From Oscillospiraceae bacterium (GTDB taxonomy: Bacteria; Bacillota; Clostridia; Oscillospirales; Ruminococcaceae): a stretch of 64,000 bases of DNA. Under the pieces are notes generated by a model. It was not told the DNA's origin. It saw only the letters and a list, made by a program, of their open reading frames with translations, and made no database searches. A program made the translations under genes and the position numbers. The stretch is from assembly GCA_015067145.1 (NCBI GenBank), contig SVNA01000001.1, positions 1-64,000 of the forward strand, given 5' to 3'. Numbering within the stretch: the stretch's first letter is position 1; every line of letters begins with the position of its first letter. Below are positions 16,537 to 25,474 of this stretch, piece by piece.

Positions 16537-17594
16537 TTATCTTCCCCAAATAATTTTATTTATGATTATATATCGCTTAGTTTTTTCTATTATTATATTA
16601 ATGCAATAACAAAGTATAATTGCTATTAAAGGACATATAATCCAATCAAATATTACTACGTCAAAAGTTAAATAATTTACATTCAGAAATCCTACAAGTT
16701 TTCTATAGACTTTAACACCAATTATTTCGACTATAAATCTTTGTAATACATAGATTTGCAATGTATTTTTCCCAATATTAATTATTAATGATATAAATTT
16801 AGTATCTTTAAATTTGTTATAAACATATTTTGAAATGTTAATTATTGCGAAACATCCACAAAAATCTATAATATATCGATATATATTTATGTATATTTGA
16901 TTTTGAATACCATAATAAGATTTAAAAATATTAATACCAGAAATATAAATATAATGCTTTTTTTCAAAATGAAACAACATTACGATAAAAATAAGATTTA
17001 TTAAATATCTTAGCTTATATATAATAATATATGCATTATTTTGATATTTTTTATAATAAAAACCTACTATGAAAAAAGGAAACATATATATATTTAGATC
17101 CGAATTGTGGATTAAAGATAATATACTAACACCAGCAAACAAATAAATAAATATATTATTAATTTTGAGTTTAAATATAATAGCAGTTATTAAAGAACAA
17201 CAAAATACACTCCACAAAAACCAAAGATGTGTTAAATATTCCATAAAATTTAATATTTTTATAGAATTATTAAAATACTTTTGTAATTAAGCAATATAAA
17301 TTCAATAATTCCCCATAAGCACATTGGTATGGCAACGCCAGTCATTTTCGATTTTATTATATTAGATATATTTTTCTTATTACAAGATTCATAAAATAAA
17401 TACCCACTTATCATTATAAAAAGAGGCATATGAAAGCTGTAAATGAAAATAAAAGCTTTATCTTCAAAAAAATCCCATTGACCAAGTGTTAAATATTGAA
17501 TACAATGTCCCCACAATACAAAAAAAATAGAAAGACCTTTTAAAAAATCTATAAAATCATTGCGTGCTTGTTTATTTTGTATATTATATTCCAT
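16537..17594 (-). pseudogene. Acyltransferase 3 family protein, split by a frameshift
   Basis: Two adjacent frames together make one OafA-like membrane acyltransferase. The first (17594-17259, 111 aa) has the N-terminal NDFIDFLKGLSIFFVLWGH motif. The second (17244-16537, 235 aa) continues at THLWFLWSVF, the usual mid-protein motif, and supplies the remaining helices. The second frame is open back to about 17286, and adding one A to the CAAAAG run at 17278-17283 joins them as ...LNYKKYFNNSIK..., about 352 aa, the normal family length. Such enzymes add acetyl or similar groups to surface sugars. It is either a recent pseudogene, a sequencing error, or a switchable gene. Confidence 0.85.
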
Positions 17595-17627
17595 ATTTAT
17601 TATATTTTATCAAAAGATATAAATGTA

Positions 17628-19145
17628 TTATTTACCTAGACTATTTTTTATTGTTACAAAAATTTGTTTTTGTTCTTTTGTTCTGCCGTATACAAATAAA
17701 ATTAAAAGCATAATTATTAATTCACAACATATACCAGAAGCAATAAAATGAATCAAAGGATTTGTAATTACAATAAGCTTAACAATATTATTGCAAACAA
17801 CATAGATAATTAAAGTAACAATAATATAAATTATATTTTTTAACCAATATCTAATGTAGCTATACCTACTTAATTTAAAACAAGCCGAATATACGATATA
17901 ACTTCTGCCAAACCAAAAAATAATCTGGCTTATAACCGTACCAGTTAAAACACCGGAGATACCTACTATCTGCACAAGAATAATTGAGGTAACGATATTT
18001 GATATAGCACCTAAAATATCAATATTTCTTGCCTGTTTAAACATACCATATCCATTTATATAGTCAGAAGTAGAACTATGTACAATATGTATGTATAGGT
18101 CAATCAATAATAAAACAATTATGGATTGATTCATTATCATATCTGAACCTACCCACATAGTAATAAATTCATCTATTAATATTGAAACCGGAACAACAAC
18201 CATAATTGCTATAATATAGCGTATATGTGAGTATAGTAAAAAGCTTTCTTCTACCTTTTCTGTATCATCTTCATCAACAATATAATTGCCTATTATAGGT
18301 ATCATAGGGGATAATACGCTAAATATTAAACTTTTTAAACTTACAATAATTGTTGTATAGTTGGCCAAAAAACCCACTTTAATTGTGCTGGTGAAAATCG
18401 AAACTACCAAATTATCTGTTGAAGAATATATATATCCCGCAATTTTGCCAATAAAAATATTTTTTACATTACCAAAAATCTCTTTAAGTTTTCGTTTATC
18501 AATAGTTGATGAACAAAAATATGAATAATGTTTATTACAATATATATGTACCAAAATATTAGATGCATATACCTGAATAATTTTAAGAGCAAGATATATT
18601 ATATAATTTTTAACGTATATTATTGCTGCACATTGTAATATATTGAATACTATATTAATTATCAAATCATATGTTTTTGAAATATATTCTTTCTGGTCTG
18701 CATACAATAAAGTTCTTTTATATGCAAGAAAATATGTGCATGTAGAGGCACCTGATTGTAACAAGAAATAAATATATATTAAATTTGTTATTTCAATACC
18801 ATTTATAATATATTTTAACAAAGGTAAAGCTAAAAAAGATGAAACTATAAAGAATATCCCGATACATCTATATATTAATCTAAGAATATTCATTATTGAA
18901 TTTACTTCTTCAGTGTTTCCATCGTGTAATGGTTTATACAGACTGAAAATTATTGCACTTTGAAATCCCAGTTCAGCCAAAGAAAGTGTATTCAATATAG
19001 ACAGAAAGGTACTGTTGAGTGCCATCAGTTCTATACCTATATAATTTATAAATAAACTTCTTGTAACAAAAGTAAACAGTATATTTGTTCCTTGGCTGAC
19101 AAGTCCCATTATACTGTTTTTAGCAATTATTGCTTTTTTGTTCAT
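17628..19145 (-). CDS. Wzx-type polysaccharide flippase (MOP superfamily)
   Basis: This 505-aa integral membrane protein has about 12-14 hydrophobic segments and a MATE/MOP-like start (KKAIIAKNSIMGLVSQGTNIL). It is predicted to flip undecaprenyl-linked oligosaccharide repeat units to the outer face. I chose ATG 19145, 8 nt after AAAGG. The track start is TTG 19151. It lies between a GT2 gene and the broken acyltransferase. Base composition here is strikingly AT-rich compared with the housekeeping flanks, as is common for Wzx genes. There is no recognisable Wzy next to it. Confidence 0.88.
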   Translation of the reverse strand: MNKKAIIAKNSIMGLVSQGTNILFTFVTRSLFINYIGIELMALNSTFLSILNTLSLAELGFQSAIIFSLYKPLHDGNTEEVNSIMNILRLIYRCIGIFFIVSSFLALPLLKYIINGIEITNLIYIYFLLQSGASTCTYFLAYKRTLLYADQKEYISKTYDLIINIVFNILQCAAIIYVKNYIIYLALKIIQVYASNILVHIYCNKHYSYFCSSTIDKRKLKEIFGNVKNIFIGKIAGYIYSSTDNLVVSIFTSTIKVGFLANYTTIIVSLKSLIFSVLSPMIPIIGNYIVDEDDTEKVEESFLLYSHIRYIIAIMVVVPVSILIDEFITMWVGSDMIMNQSIIVLLLIDLYIHIVHSSTSDYINGYGMFKQARNIDILGAISNIVTSIILVQIVGISGVLTGTVISQIIFWFGRSYIVYSACFKLSRYSYIRYWLKNIIYIIVTLIIYVVCNNIVKLIVITNPLIHFIASGICCELIIMLLILFVYGRTKEQKQIFVTIKNSLGK

Positions 19146-19159
19146 TAACAATACCTTTC

Positions 19160-19969
19160 TTATAAAATATTATCCCAGTTTCTAGAGTTATATCTTTTTT
19201 TGTAATCCTTTAATTTTATGTAAAGTTTTTCTGGAATTAATTTTCTGCTAAATTTTTTAATCTCATTTTTTCTTATTAAATTATTATATTCTGTTTCTGA
19301 AATTAAATTATATTTATATCTAATATCATATGCTTCATCAATTAAATCAAATGCTTTTCTATCACTTATTCCACCTAAATTAAAATATGATATCACTTGA
19401 TTGATTTTTTTAAAGGATTTTTCATTTAAATATGCTTTTAAAGTAAAATCGTAGTCTGCACATATTTTATATGCTGTATCATATCTATAATTTTTCATAA
19501 GAATTGTTTTTATAAACATAGCTTGATGGCAAATCACCATTCTATTTTTCAAAGCATCAAGCTGATCATCATTTACAGATTTATTTATATTTTGTTTATT
19601 TTGATAGTATACAGCTATATCTCCATATAAAATATCAATGTCATTTTCATTTTTATTAACATTAGAAATAACAAAACCATCATATAACATGTCGCCAGCA
19701 TTCAAAAATATTACTCTGTTACCAGATGCAAGATCTGTAGCTATATTCATCGCATCATATATTCCATTATCTTTTTCAGAAACATATATAAATCTAAGAT
19801 TTTTTTCTAGTTGTAAACGATACTTTTCGATTATTTCATTTGTATTATCTGTAGATTTTCCGTCTTTAATTATATATTCTATATCTGCATTTTTCTGCAT
19901 CAACACAGACTTTATTGTTTTTTCCAAGTTATCTGCTGCATTATAGCAAACCGTTATAATTGTTATCAT
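19160..19969 (-). CDS. Family 2 glycosyltransferase
   Basis: The product (269 aa) has the GT2 nucleotide-sugar-binding start ITVCYNAADNLEKTIKSVL, then DGKSTDNT and EKDNGIYDAMN, followed by a LNAGD metal-binding equivalent of DXD. It is soluble and cytoplasmic and should add one sugar to the lipid-linked repeat unit. Donor and acceptor cannot be read from the sequence. It is clearly related to the other GT2 in the locus (22240-22923), with the same ITVC-N and NGIYDAMN blocks, suggesting duplication. Lies between acyltransferase and Wzx genes. Confidence 0.9.
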   Translation of the reverse strand: MITIITVCYNAADNLEKTIKSVLMQKNADIEYIIKDGKSTDNTNEIIEKYRLQLEKNLRFIYVSEKDNGIYDAMNIATDLASGNRVIFLNAGDMLYDGFVISNVNKNENDIDILYGDIAVYYQNKQNINKSVNDDQLDALKNRMVICHQAMFIKTILMKNYRYDTAYKICADYDFTLKAYLNEKSFKKINQVISYFNLGGISDRKAFDLIDEAYDIRYKYNLISETEYNNLIRKNEIKKFSRKLIPEKLYIKLKDYKKRYNSRNWDNIL

Positions 19970-20017
19970 TTATTTTCTCCTAGGATACGATTTTATCAAT
20001 TTAAAATATTTTTACTA

Positions 20018-21106
20018 TCAGACTCCTCTACCACCATTTAATAACGAAAAGATTTTCGGGAAATATCTGGTTAAAACTAATGCTGCTATAAAAATTACTA
20101 TCAACGTTAATATTGTACCACCATAAAAATTTATAAGATAGCTTATTAGATTCGTTGGTAATATTATAGAAAATATTTTATTAAAGATCTGTTGAACCGG
20201 TTTATGCATTGAGTATATATAAAATGAATATTTCATATAACTTCTAATATTCATTCTTCTGGAAAAATCCATAAAAATCCAAAAAGAACACATACCCAAT
20301 GTTCTGAAAACAAATGTAATAATTTTATATGTATAATTATTAAAATATAATAGTGTAATTGAGATTAAAAATAATGCTAAACTGCTAAGAATATAATGAT
20401 TATTATACTTATAATTCACAAAATTTGGATAATATATAGCAACAAATGCACCTAATGCGAAATAAAATATACTGTTAAAAGTGGTAAGCAAATTCAATAC
20501 ATTAGATGGATATGTAATGTTTGAGATTATAATCAAACTTATCATAAATATTATTGATAAGTTTTTGTTTTTTAACAAACAATATAATAGCGGTGAAGTG
20601 ATAACGTATATAAGCAAAATAAATACATACCAATATACTTCGTTGTATTTATAATAAAATATTCCAGCTAAAATATTAGTAATTGTAATTGAAGTATCAA
20701 CATTACCTGAAGTTAACCCTAATTTCCCTATTGTAATAAAAAAGATACACCATATACTGTTCCAACAAATAAATGGAATAAACAGGGTTTTAAATCTTGA
20801 TTTAAGTTTAGAATAATACCAAGACTTTAAACCTGCTAAGGAAACCAAGTTACAAATATTTTTAAACAATAAAAAACCTGATATTGTAAAAAACATAGGC
20901 ATTACAATATTAGTCGCCCATTTCCCTGATGCTTCAACAAAAAAATGAACAATATTCTCAAACTTAGTTGTAGCAACAAATCCTAAATAATTAAAAGAAT
21001 GATCTAAAACAATTATTATCGAAGCTATAAACTGTACAAATATAATTTTATTGCTTGTATCTTTACTAATTAAAAATGTATTACTTATTGATTCACATTT
21101 TTTCAT
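20018..21106 (-). CDS. Acyltransferase 3 family membrane protein
   Basis: This 362-aa protein has about 10 membrane segments. The N terminus FVQFIASIIIVLDHSFNYLGF carries the conserved His of the family, followed by MPMFFTISGFLLFK. These enzymes (OafA/WecH-like) acylate surface sugars. I take ATG 21106, which overlaps the stop of the upstream GT4 gene by 1 nt (TAATG), as the start. The track start 18 nt earlier is a GTG inside that gene. This is the intact acyltransferase of the locus, whereas the second one downstream is frameshifted. Confidence 0.88.
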   Translation of the reverse strand: MKKCESISNTFLISKDTSNKIIFVQFIASIIIVLDHSFNYLGFVATTKFENIVHFFVEASGKWATNIVMPMFFTISGFLLFKNICNLVSLAGLKSWYYSKLKSRFKTLFIPFICWNSIWCIFFITIGKLGLTSGNVDTSITITNILAGIFYYKYNEVYWYVFILLIYVITSPLLYCLLKNKNLSIIFMISLIIISNITYPSNVLNLLTTFNSIFYFALGAFVAIYYPNFVNYKYNNHYILSSLALFLISITLLYFNNYTYKIITFVFRTLGMCSFWIFMDFSRRMNIRSYMKYSFYIYSMHKPVQQIFNKIFSIILPTNLISYLINFYGGTILTLIVIFIAALVLTRYFPKIFSLLNGGRGV

Positions 21107-22188
21107 TATAATATTTCTTTCCACTTTTTCAGAATAAATTCATTTTCCAATTCCATGTGGTTAACTGTAGAATTATCGGAAAATACTTTTCTTTTTTCGG
21201 TGTTTTCAATAAGCTCAGCTATTTTGCTTGCCATCTTTTCAATATCAAACGGCTTAACAAGATATCCGTTTATTCCATCAACTATAATATCAGATGGTCC
21301 GCATGGAATATCAAAACTTATAACCGGCAATCCTGCTTTTTGAGCTTCAATCATAACCATACCCATCCCCTCTTGACGAGATGTTAGGACGAACATACTA
21401 TATTCAGAATATTTATTATTGATATCCGATGAATAACCTTTTAAATGAACATTGTTTTCGAGATTTAATTCTTTAATTTTGGTTTCAAGATTTAATCTCT
21501 CTGTTCCTTCACCGTAAATATCCCAGGACCATTCAGGATATATGTCAAATACTTTTCTGGCAATATCCATAAGCATATCAAACCCTTTTATATGAGCTAA
21601 ATATCCTACACTTATTATCTTCTTAGTATTTGAGTTATACTCATTTGTTCTTGCAGGATATTTACCAACATTATAAATCTGATATACCGGTGTATTTTTT
21701 TTGTAATTTATGTATTGATTAAAATCTTTTTTTGTAATCGTAACTATATTTTTAAAATATTTAATTGCTATTCGTTTTCCTATCCATTCCAGTCTGAATT
21801 TAGGACCAGCAAAAAAATTTAAATGTTCCCATGCAATAAATTTTGTCTTCGTTTTAGTAATAAGACCAGCTACGTAAAAAGGAATTACAAATTCCATACC
21901 TGAAATTATTATTGTATCAAAATTATGTTTATTAAAAAATTTTATCAATTCAGGTATTGCTGAAAATATTACGGTTTTTCTGGCATTGTCATTTATATTT
22001 AAAGTTAACAACTCAATATTGTCTGGCATATACTCAAAAAAAATATCTTTTTTTGTTATTTCTTTAATTGACAGAACAGATATTTTATAATTATTATCAC
22101 ATCTTAATTCACGGATTAAATTGAGAACTACCTTTACTATGCCACTTTTTATATCTGTACTTCCTATTGTAAAGCATATTCTTTTCAT
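21106..22188 (-). CDS. Family 4 glycosyltransferase (GT-B fold)
   Basis: The product (360 aa) has a retaining GT4 C-terminal domain: ISVGYLAHIKGFDML, NNVHLKGYSSDI, then SRQEGMGMVMIEAQKAGLPVISFD with the E-x7-E motif and GPSDIIVDGINGYLV. The N-terminal domain is degenerate and acceptor-binding, as usual. It probably adds an internal sugar to the repeat unit. It overlaps the acyltransferase start by 1 nt and follows a GT2 gene by about 50 nt. Confidence 0.9.
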   Translation of the reverse strand: MKRICFTIGSTDIKSGIVKVVLNLIRELRCDNNYKISVLSIKEITKKDIFFEYMPDNIELLTLNINDNARKTVIFSAIPELIKFFNKHNFDTIIISGMEFVIPFYVAGLITKTKTKFIAWEHLNFFAGPKFRLEWIGKRIAIKYFKNIVTITKKDFNQYINYKKNTPVYQIYNVGKYPARTNEYNSNTKKIISVGYLAHIKGFDMLMDIARKVFDIYPEWSWDIYGEGTERLNLETKIKELNLENNVHLKGYSSDINNKYSEYSMFVLTSRQEGMGMVMIEAQKAGLPVISFDIPCGPSDIIVDGINGYLVKPFDIEKMASKIAELIENTEKRKVFSDNSTVNHMELENEFILKKWKEIL

Positions 22189-22239
22189 GTTTTATCCAAT
22201 CCATCTTTTCAATTTTGTTCGTAAAGTAATTAAAATATA

Positions 22240-22923
22240 TCATTTATTTGAAATACATCCATATTTTTTCCAAATTTTAAATGTTTCTAAACGCGAATTA
22301 ATATTGGATGACATACCACCTAATGTGAAATCGGAGACTACTTCTGGAATTGGTGTAAATACAACTTCTGTATCCTTTTTCATTCTTAACATAAAATCAT
22401 AATCACTGGATGCTTTGTACTCAAGGCTAAATGCACCTTTATCGTCGTATAATTTTTTTGTAACAAAGCATGTTGGATGATTGATCATCTCTTCTTCCAA
22501 AAAATCATGATGATTAAATACAATGGACCTTAATTTTCCATCTTCTGTATAATTATTTTGCATACCATAAATAATTTCATATTTATTTCCGGAATATGCC
22601 GCATTAATTTTTTCTAAAGCATAATTTTCATAATAATCATCGCTGTTGATCATTCCTATCAAATCACCTTTTGCCAATGAAATACCTTTATTCATTGCAT
22701 CATATATTCCGTTATCTTTTTCCGATACAATCCTCATTTTACCGTCGAATAAAGGCTCATATTTTTTTACAATATTCAATGTGTTATCTGTAGACACACC
22801 ATCAATAATTATATATTCATAATTATCATAGGTTTGATTTAAAACACTTTTTATTGTTCGTTCTATTGTTTTTTCACTGTTAAAACATACTGTAATTATT
22901 GTAATAAAAATATTATTATTCAT
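22240..22923 (-). CDS. Family 2 glycosyltransferase
   Basis: This 227-aa GT2 enzyme shows ITVCFNSEKTIERTIKSVLNQTYDNYEYIIIDGVSTDNT, the NGIYDAMNKG block and INSDDYY as the DXD site. It is short, essentially a single catalytic domain without membrane segments. The ATG overlaps the neighbourhood of the upstream GT4 stop (4-nt gap). It resembles the GT2 at 19160-19969 closely enough to suggest a common origin within the locus. Sugar specificity is unknown. Confidence 0.9.
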   Translation of the reverse strand: MNNNIFITIITVCFNSEKTIERTIKSVLNQTYDNYEYIIIDGVSTDNTLNIVKKYEPLFDGKMRIVSEKDNGIYDAMNKGISLAKGDLIGMINSDDYYENYALEKINAAYSGNKYEIIYGMQNNYTEDGKLRSIVFNHHDFLEEEMINHPTCFVTKKLYDDKGAFSLEYKASSDYDFMLRMKKDTEVVFTPIPEVVSDFTLGGMSSNINSRLETFKIWKKYGCISNK

Positions 22924-22927
22924 AAAT

Positions 22928-24010
22928 TTATATCAAAAATTCCTCTACAGATTTATCCCAACTAAATTCTTTAAGAATTCTCTCTTTACCTGCTATACCC
23001 ATCAATTTATCAACTGAGACAATTTTTTCGGACATTTCTGCAACAGTATTACACAGGTACCCTGTAATAGTGTCATTTATTATTTCATCTGGGCCCGGTG
23101 CATGTATAGCAACAACAGGACATTCCTGATACATTGCTTCAAGAATACTCATACCAAATATTTCTTTATCATTAAAATTCACAAAACAATCCGCTGTCTT
23201 ATAATACTTATGAATTTCTTTGTTTGGTATTTTTTCAATATATGTTACTCTTTTGCTTATTTTTTCATCCCTGCTAATAATATTAATCAGCTGCGATTGC
23301 ATTTCTCCAGTACCGATAATAACAAGATAATAATTATCACTTAACTTGTTCAAAATTTCCAATGCACATAATGGTCGTTTATATTCCGACAGTCTACCTA
23401 CAAAAAGAACAATTTTTTTATCTTTTGGCAAATCAAGCTTTTCTCTTAACTCAAGCTTATCTTCATTTATTTCCGGAATAACTGACAAATCCAAACCGAC
23501 GGGAACAACTGTCGCGTTGTTGACACCTTTAGCTTTTAACTGTGACAAAACAGCTTGTGTTTTTACAAAAGTACGTGTTTTTTTAAAACACTTTATATTT
23601 CGTCTTGAAAAATAATCCAATATAAATTTTTTTAATATATTTGTACTGTCACTATAAAGTGTACCTACATAATTATAAAAACTGATATTATGCTTTTTAC
23701 AAAATTTCATAACATATGGAGCATATATCTGATTATCTGAATCCAGATGTACCAAATCAAATTTTTCTTTTATAAGAAAATCAATGTTATAAAATGAATG
23801 CACTCCAAAAGCTTTTGCTGGGATATACATAACTGTAATCTGCTCGGACAGTATTATTCTTTGCTCTGAATCAATATCTTTTTGGGGATATACAATCAAT
23901 ACAGTATTCCCTTGTCTAGCATATGCTTTTGCAATTCCAACTTCTTGACTGTTATAAAATCCAAGCTTACCGGAATTTCCGCAATAAAGTTCCAAAATAG
24001 CAATTTTCAA
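22928..24010 (-). CDS. Family 4 glycosyltransferase (GT-B fold)
   Basis: The product (360 aa) has the GT4 donor-binding domain: VPVGLDLSVIPE, LFVGRLSEYKRPLCALEIL, then NDKEIFGMSILEAMYQECPVVAIHAPGPDEII with E-x7-E. The start is a TTG 8 nt after GGGAG. No better in-frame ATG lies nearby. Lies between a DXD-type transferase and a GT2 in the glycan operon. The donor and linkage are not predictable here. Confidence 0.88.
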   Translation of the reverse strand: MKIAILELYCGNSGKLGFYNSQEVGIAKAYARQGNTVLIVYPQKDIDSEQRIILSEQITVMYIPAKAFGVHSFYNIDFLIKEKFDLVHLDSDNQIYAPYVMKFCKKHNISFYNYVGTLYSDSTNILKKFILDYFSRRNIKCFKKTRTFVKTQAVLSQLKAKGVNNATVVPVGLDLSVIPEINEDKLELREKLDLPKDKKIVLFVGRLSEYKRPLCALEILNKLSDNYYLVIIGTGEMQSQLINIISRDEKISKRVTYIEKIPNKEIHKYYKTADCFVNFNDKEIFGMSILEAMYQECPVVAIHAPGPDEIINDTITGYLCNTVAEMSEKIVSVDKLMGIAGKERILKEFSWDKSVEEFLI

Positions 24011-24029
24011 AATTATTCTCCCAACTTAG

Positions 24030-25043
24030 TTATAAATATCTGTCAAGTTTATCAAGATTTATAATATCAGAAAAAGACTGCACCTTAAATGCAGCAAAAT
24101 GTTTTTGTAAAAAACCAACAACAGGATTACTGCTTCGAACAATTCCTCTTACTTCATATGACATATTATATTTACTGATAAGCATTTCACGTATTTTTTC
24201 AATTTCCATCAAATACGGAATATAAATTTCATATTTAAGTTTTTTGTTTTTTGTTTGAGATTTAATATTGACTTTTCTGCCCGGCATATATCTTATATTC
24301 TGAAAATGATAAAAGACCAATGGAAATTTATTTTCATCTGATGTTTCCAGAATTATATTATTATTTTCGCTTTTTTTAAGTGTATACTGTTCAAGGTTCC
24401 ATGGTGCAACACCACCACCAAGGTGCTGAAGCTCATGTACTTTATCAAAATCTCTGGTCCATGTATTAAGATATTTCTGGTCGCCCATTCTGGCAGGATC
24501 CGGAATATCATAACACCATTCATAGCACTTATCCTTCCACCATGTCAGAACTTTTCTGGCGTTTTCATTGTTCCTGAAATAGTTGAACTGTACACAATAT
24601 TTACCGTTTCGTTCTTCCAGTTTTCTCCCATATTCATTGTCTTTAAACCTGTGTTCGACAATGGTAACATCAGCATCAGCAGAACATATTTCATCAAATA
24701 ATTGCTGTGGATCCGAATAGAAATATAAATCCGAATCAAGATACGTGCAACTGTCAACATTATATTTATCAAGCACATATTCAATTACAACAGATGTACA
24801 CGTCCAGCAGTATTCAGCTTTTGAACGCTCAGCTTTCTTTTCAAGCAAAGCCTCTGTTTCAAAAGCACTGTGATGTATTATTTCTGCGTGCTTTAAATAC
24901 ATATCTGTGAGAACTTCATATGATTTATCATCAAAACAAAATATATACAATGTAAAATCATCACTCACTTTTTCAAGTGAATTATATAAAGCCAAACCTT
25001 TATCAAGATAGTAGCTGTCAAATAATGTGCAAAAAGAAATCAT
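24030..25043 (-). CDS. DXD-type glycosyltransferase (GT8-like)
   Basis: This is a 337-aa cytoplasmic protein. ISFCTLFDSYYLDKGLALYNSLE resembles the start of GT8-type or related GT-A enzymes, and CTYLDSDLYFYSDP is a typical D-x-D metal site preceded by a hydrophobic strand. HNxxxW-like elements are replaced by LQHLGGGVAPWNLEQY. It follows the FdtA-like gene by 3 nt. It may transfer the amino-deoxy sugar made by the two genes upstream, but that is a guess from position alone. Confidence 0.75.
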   Translation of the reverse strand: MISFCTLFDSYYLDKGLALYNSLEKVSDDFTLYIFCFDDKSYEVLTDMYLKHAEIIHHSAFETEALLEKKAERSKAEYCWTCTSVVIEYVLDKYNVDSCTYLDSDLYFYSDPQQLFDEICSADADVTIVEHRFKDNEYGRKLEERNGKYCVQFNYFRNNENARKVLTWWKDKCYEWCYDIPDPARMGDQKYLNTWTRDFDKVHELQHLGGGVAPWNLEQYTLKKSENNNIILETSDENKFPLVFYHFQNIRYMPGRKVNIKSQTKNKKLKYEIYIPYLMEIEKIREMLISKYNMSYEVRGIVRSSNPVVGFLQKHFAAFKVQSFSDIINLDKLDRYL

Positions 25044-25046
25044 TCT

Positions 25047-25454
25047 TTATAAAACCTCTTTAAGATAATCATCATAATTTCTGATATATTCCTTGCCATC
25101 GTAATGTGTACTTGCCAAAACCAACAGCACTGAATCTGATGAAAAATCGTACATATCTTTCCATATCATTTTGGGAATATATACCCCCATCATAGGCTTG
25201 TTTAGTTCAACAATAAACTCAGATTTGCCATCAGTTATACGTACTTTGCTCTGCCCGGCAACATTAATAAGAACAAACTCTGATTCTCTGTTTGCGTGCT
25301 GGCCTCTGACAACAGTGGAGTCTGATTCATAAATATAGAATACACGCTTTATCTCAAAAGGTATATTTTTATTGCCTTCTATAACTACAAGCTTACCTCT
25401 CTCGTCGCCTAAATCTTTAAATTGTAGTACAGGGCATTTTTCCTGTAAAGTCAT
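25047..25454 (-). CDS. FdtA/QdtA-like dTDP-4-keto-6-deoxyhexose 3,4-ketoisomerase (cupin)
   Basis: This 135-aa cupin of the WxcM/FdtA family moves the keto group of dTDP-4-keto-6-deoxyglucose from C4 to C3. The features are LGDERGKLVVIE near the N terminus, RVFYIYESDSTVVRGQHANRE with the conserved catalytic His, and VYIPKMIWKDMYDFSSDSVLLVLAS at the end. The aminotransferase gene 20 nt upstream would aminate the product to a 3-amino-3,6-dideoxyhexose. FdtA (galacto) and QdtA (gluco) products cannot be told apart by eye. AAGGAG precedes the ATG. Confidence 0.85.
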   Translation of the reverse strand: MTLQEKCPVLQFKDLGDERGKLVVIEGNKNIPFEIKRVFYIYESDSTVVRGQHANRESEFVLINVAGQSKVRITDGKSEFIVELNKPMMGVYIPKMIWKDMYDFSSDSVLLVLASTHYDGKEYIRNYDDYLKEVL

Positions 25455-25474
25455 AACAATCTCCTTAAGTTGTA

